A DNA stretch of 64,000 bases, from the NCBI RefSeq assembly GCF_030440575.1, contig NZ_CP047189.1:1984001-2048000 (forward strand), read 5' to 3'. Positions 62,154 through 64,000 of this stretch are shown here, piece by piece. The stretch's first letter is position 1, and the number at the start of each line of letters is the position of its first letter. The DNA comes from Corynebacterium ciconiae DSM 44920 (GTDB lineage: Bacteria; Actinomycetota; Actinomycetes; Mycobacteriales; Mycobacteriaceae). The notes under the pieces were generated by a model. That model searched no databases and had not been told where the DNA came from. It worked only from the letters and a program-made list of their open reading frames with translations. Made by a program: the position numbers and the translations under genes.

Positions 62154-64000
62154 ATGAACGCGACATCCTCCGACACGGGCTCGCCTGCGCCGCAGACGCG
62201 TGGCCCCATCAGCGAGTTAACGCTGAGGGCGGTGATCATCGGTGGTCTCATCACCCTGGTGTTCACCGCCGCCAATGTGTACTTAGGGCTCAAGGTGGGC
62301 CTGACCTTTGCCACCTCTATCCCGGCTGCGGTGATCTCGATGGCGATTCTGCGTAAGTTCGCGGGACACACCATCCAAGAAAACAACATCGTGCAGACGA
62401 TCGCCTCTGCCGCTGGTACCTTGTCCGCCATCATCTTCGTTCTGCCCGGCCTGGTGATGATCGGCTGGTGGAGCGGCTTCTCCTACTGGGAGACCGCCTT
62501 CGTGTGCGCCATCGGCGGCATCCTGGGCGTGATGTATTCCATCCCGCTGCGCCGCGCCCTCGTGACCGGCTCGGACCTTCCCTACCCTGAAGGTGTGGCC
62601 GCCGCCGAGGTACTCAAGGTCGGCGATGAGCAGGGCTCCGCAGAGGAAAACAAGCGCGGCCTGGCCGTGATCGTCGGCGGTGCTCTTGTGTCCGCTGGTT
62701 ATGGTCTGCTGGCTGCGGTGCGCGCCGTGGCTGGTTCGGTGACCTCCACGTTCAAGTTCGGTGCCGGCGGCACCATGATCGGCGGCAGCCTTTCGCTGGC
62801 GCTGATCGGCGTGGGCCACTTGGTGGGCGTGGCTGTCGGTATCGCCATGCTCGTGGGCTTGGCTATCTCCTATGGCGTGCTGCTGCCCATGTTTACCTCC
62901 AGCGATATCGCTGCCGGAGGGGATCTGCAGGAAATCGTGCCCAGCATGTTCTCCTCCGATGTGCGTTTTGTGGGCGCCGGGGCGATGGCGGTGGCCGCCA
63001 TCTGGACCCTGCTGAAGATCATCGGCCCCATCGTTTCCGGCATGAAGGATGCGCTCGCGTCTTCCCGTGCCCGCCACGATGGCCAGTCGGTGCCGCTCAC
63101 CGAGCGCGACATCCCCTTCAGCATCGTGGTCACCACCACCGTGGTGTCGATGGTGCCGGTGGGATTGCTGCTGTGGCTCTTTGTGAAGGACTCCTCCATC
63201 ACCCACCACACCACCGGCCTGGTGCTACTCAGCATCATCTATGTGCTCTTGGTGGGCTTGGTGGTCGCTGGTATCTGCGGCTACATGGCGGGTCTCATCG
63301 GCGCCTCGAACTCCCCGATCTCCGGTGTGGGCATCATCGTGGTGATCACCGCGGCACTGCTGATCAAGCTGGTCACCGGTAATGAACACGAGACCAACGC
63401 CACTCCCCTAGTGGCCTACACCCTGTTTACCTCCGCGGTGGTCTTCGGTATTGCCACGATTTCGAACGATAACCTGCAGGATCTCAAGACCGGCCAGCTG
63501 GTGGGCGCGACCCCGTGGCGCCAGCAGTTCGCGCTGATTATCGGTGTGCTTTTCGGTTCGGCCATCATCCCGCCGGTGCTGCAGCTGATGCTCACCGGTT
63601 TCGGTTTCGTGGGCATGGAGGGTGCCGGCCCGGACGCCCTCGCCGCTCCTCAGGCGGCGCTGCTGTCCAGCGTGGCAGAGGGTATCTTCGGCGATTCCTT
63701 GGATTGGAGCCGTATCGGCCTCGGCGCACTCATTGGCGCCGGCATCATTGTGGTGGACGAGATTTTGCGCCGCACCACCCGTTTCTCTCTGCCGCCGCTG
63801 GCTGTGGGCATGGGCATGTACCTGCCCGTGTCGCTGACCCTGATCGTGCCGATCGGCGCGTTCATCGGTTTCTTCTACAACCGCTGGGCTGATAAGCACT
63901 CCGATCCGGAGCCGATCAAGCGTCTTGGTGTGCTGCTGGCCACCGGCCTCATCGTAGGCGAGTCGCTGTTTGGTGTGCTCAACGCCGGCATCATCGCCGC
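62154..64000 (+). CDS. OPT-family oligopeptide/metal transporter (5' part; continues past window)
   Basis: The first 615 residues are visible, with many membrane helices. The family pattern is clear: LRAVIIGGLITLVFTAANVYLGLKVGLTFATSIPAAVISM, the NNIVQTIASAAGTLSAIIF segment and DLPYPEGVAAAEVLKVG. OPT proteins import oligopeptides or metal chelates with protons. ATG 62154 has AAGAGG 4 bases upstream; ATG 62139 lies before it in frame. The gene runs off at base 64000. Confidence 0.9.
   Translation, partial: MNATSSDTGSPAPQTRGPISELTLRAVIIGGLITLVFTAANVYLGLKVGLTFATSIPAAVISMAILRKFAGHTIQENNIVQTIASAAGTLSAIIFVLPGLVMIGWWSGFSYWETAFVCAIGGILGVMYSIPLRRALVTGSDLPYPEGVAAAEVLKVGDEQGSAEENKRGLAVIVGGALVSAGYGLLAAVRAVAGSVTSTFKFGAGGTMIGGSLSLALIGVGHLVGVAVGIAMLVGLAISYGVLLPMFTSSDIAAGGDLQEIVPSMFSSDVRFVGAGAMAVAAIWTLLKIIGPIVSGMKDALASSRARHDGQSVPLTERDIPFSIVVTTTVVSMVPVGLLLWLFVKDSSITHHTTGLVLLSIIYVLLVGLVVAGICGYMAGLIGASNSPISGVGIIVVITAALLIKLVTGNEHETNATPLVAYTLFTSAVVFGIATISNDNLQDLKTGQLVGATPWRQQFALIIGVLFGSAIIPPVLQLMLTGFGFVGMEGAGPDALAAPQAALLSSVAEGIFGDSLDWSRIGLGALIGAGIIVVDEILRRTTRFSLPPLAVGMGMYLPVSLTLIVPIGAFIGFFYNRWADKHSDPEPIKRLGVLLATGLIVGESLFGVLNAGIIA

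Noticed and set aside
1..64000. CRISPR arrays, tRNA, rRNA, insertion sequences or prophage
   Set aside because: No spaced direct repeats, cloverleaf sequences, transposase or phage genes were seen on reading; the gene order is that of conserved core chromosome.

Overview
The window is GC-rich core chromosome of a Corynebacterium (order Mycobacteriales). Three things point there. The gene order follows the stretch of the Mycobacterium tuberculosis chromosome from about Rv3201c to Rv3281: adnB-adnA, moeZ, a DUF3152 protein, rhlE, whiB1, rshA-sigH, aroA, rsgA, desA3 with its reductase, secA1, hpf, lpqB-mtrB-mtrA-tmk, manA-manB, whiB2, manC-wbbL-rmlD, an LCP protein, purE-purK, birA, carboxylase beta subunits and accE. 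The carboxylase pair (DtsR1/DtsR2 type) and the trehalose-type importer sit as I remember them in C. glutamicum. Several genes lack a Shine-Dalgarno sequence and start 7-8 bases after a TANANT -10 box, as leaderless corynebacterial genes do. I see no rRNA, tRNA, CRISPR, insertion sequence or prophage.

Layout. 1-6 kb: helicase-nuclease AdnAB for DNA-end resection. 6-15.3 kb: TIGR02569 protein, MoeZ, DUF3152 and DUF3107 proteins, a DEAD-box helicase, membrane proteins, a lipid kinase, WhiB1 and the 24-residue ribosomal protein bL37. 15.3-17 kb: MntR-type regulator, SigH and RshA in one operon. 17-22 kb: YbaK, SRAP, aroA-rsgA-clc. 22-25.7 kb: DesA3 desaturase with its reductase, and two small genes. 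25.8-31 kb: Rv3235-like protein, SecA1, HPF, ComF. 31-36.7 kb: DUF4259-tmk-mtrA-mtrB-lpqB. 37-38 kb: Ser/Pro-rich surface stalk. 38-49.5 kb: mannose and rhamnose precursor genes and cell-wall ligation (manA, manB, manC, wbbL, rmlD, LCP) with WhiB2. 49.5-54 kb: sugar ABC importer. 54-58 kb: purine (purE, purK), small membrane proteins, birA. 58-62 kb: dtsR1, dtsR2, accE. 62 kb to the end: OPT transporter, cut by the window.

How the genes fit together. Much of the window builds or watches the mycolic-acid cell envelope: acyl-CoA carboxylation with BirA biotinylation, the desaturase, GDP-mannose and dTDP-rhamnose supply, the WbbL linker rhamnosyltransferase, LCP ligation, trehalose-type uptake, SecA export and the MtrAB-LpqB sensor system. 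The rest is stress control (SigH/RshA, MntR, WhiB1/2, HPF) and repair (AdnAB, SRAP).

I found no obvious new multi-gene system. The unusual points are: an AdnA motor whose Walker A lysine is lost; an EF-hand-like loop at the C-terminus of SecA1; a roughly 200-residue acidic tail on MtrB with a duplicated motif; a 14-bp oligomer that recurs six times and forms a 36-bp perfect palindrome; a DUF3152 gene whose best start is an ATC codon; and an mntR-sigH-rshA operon.
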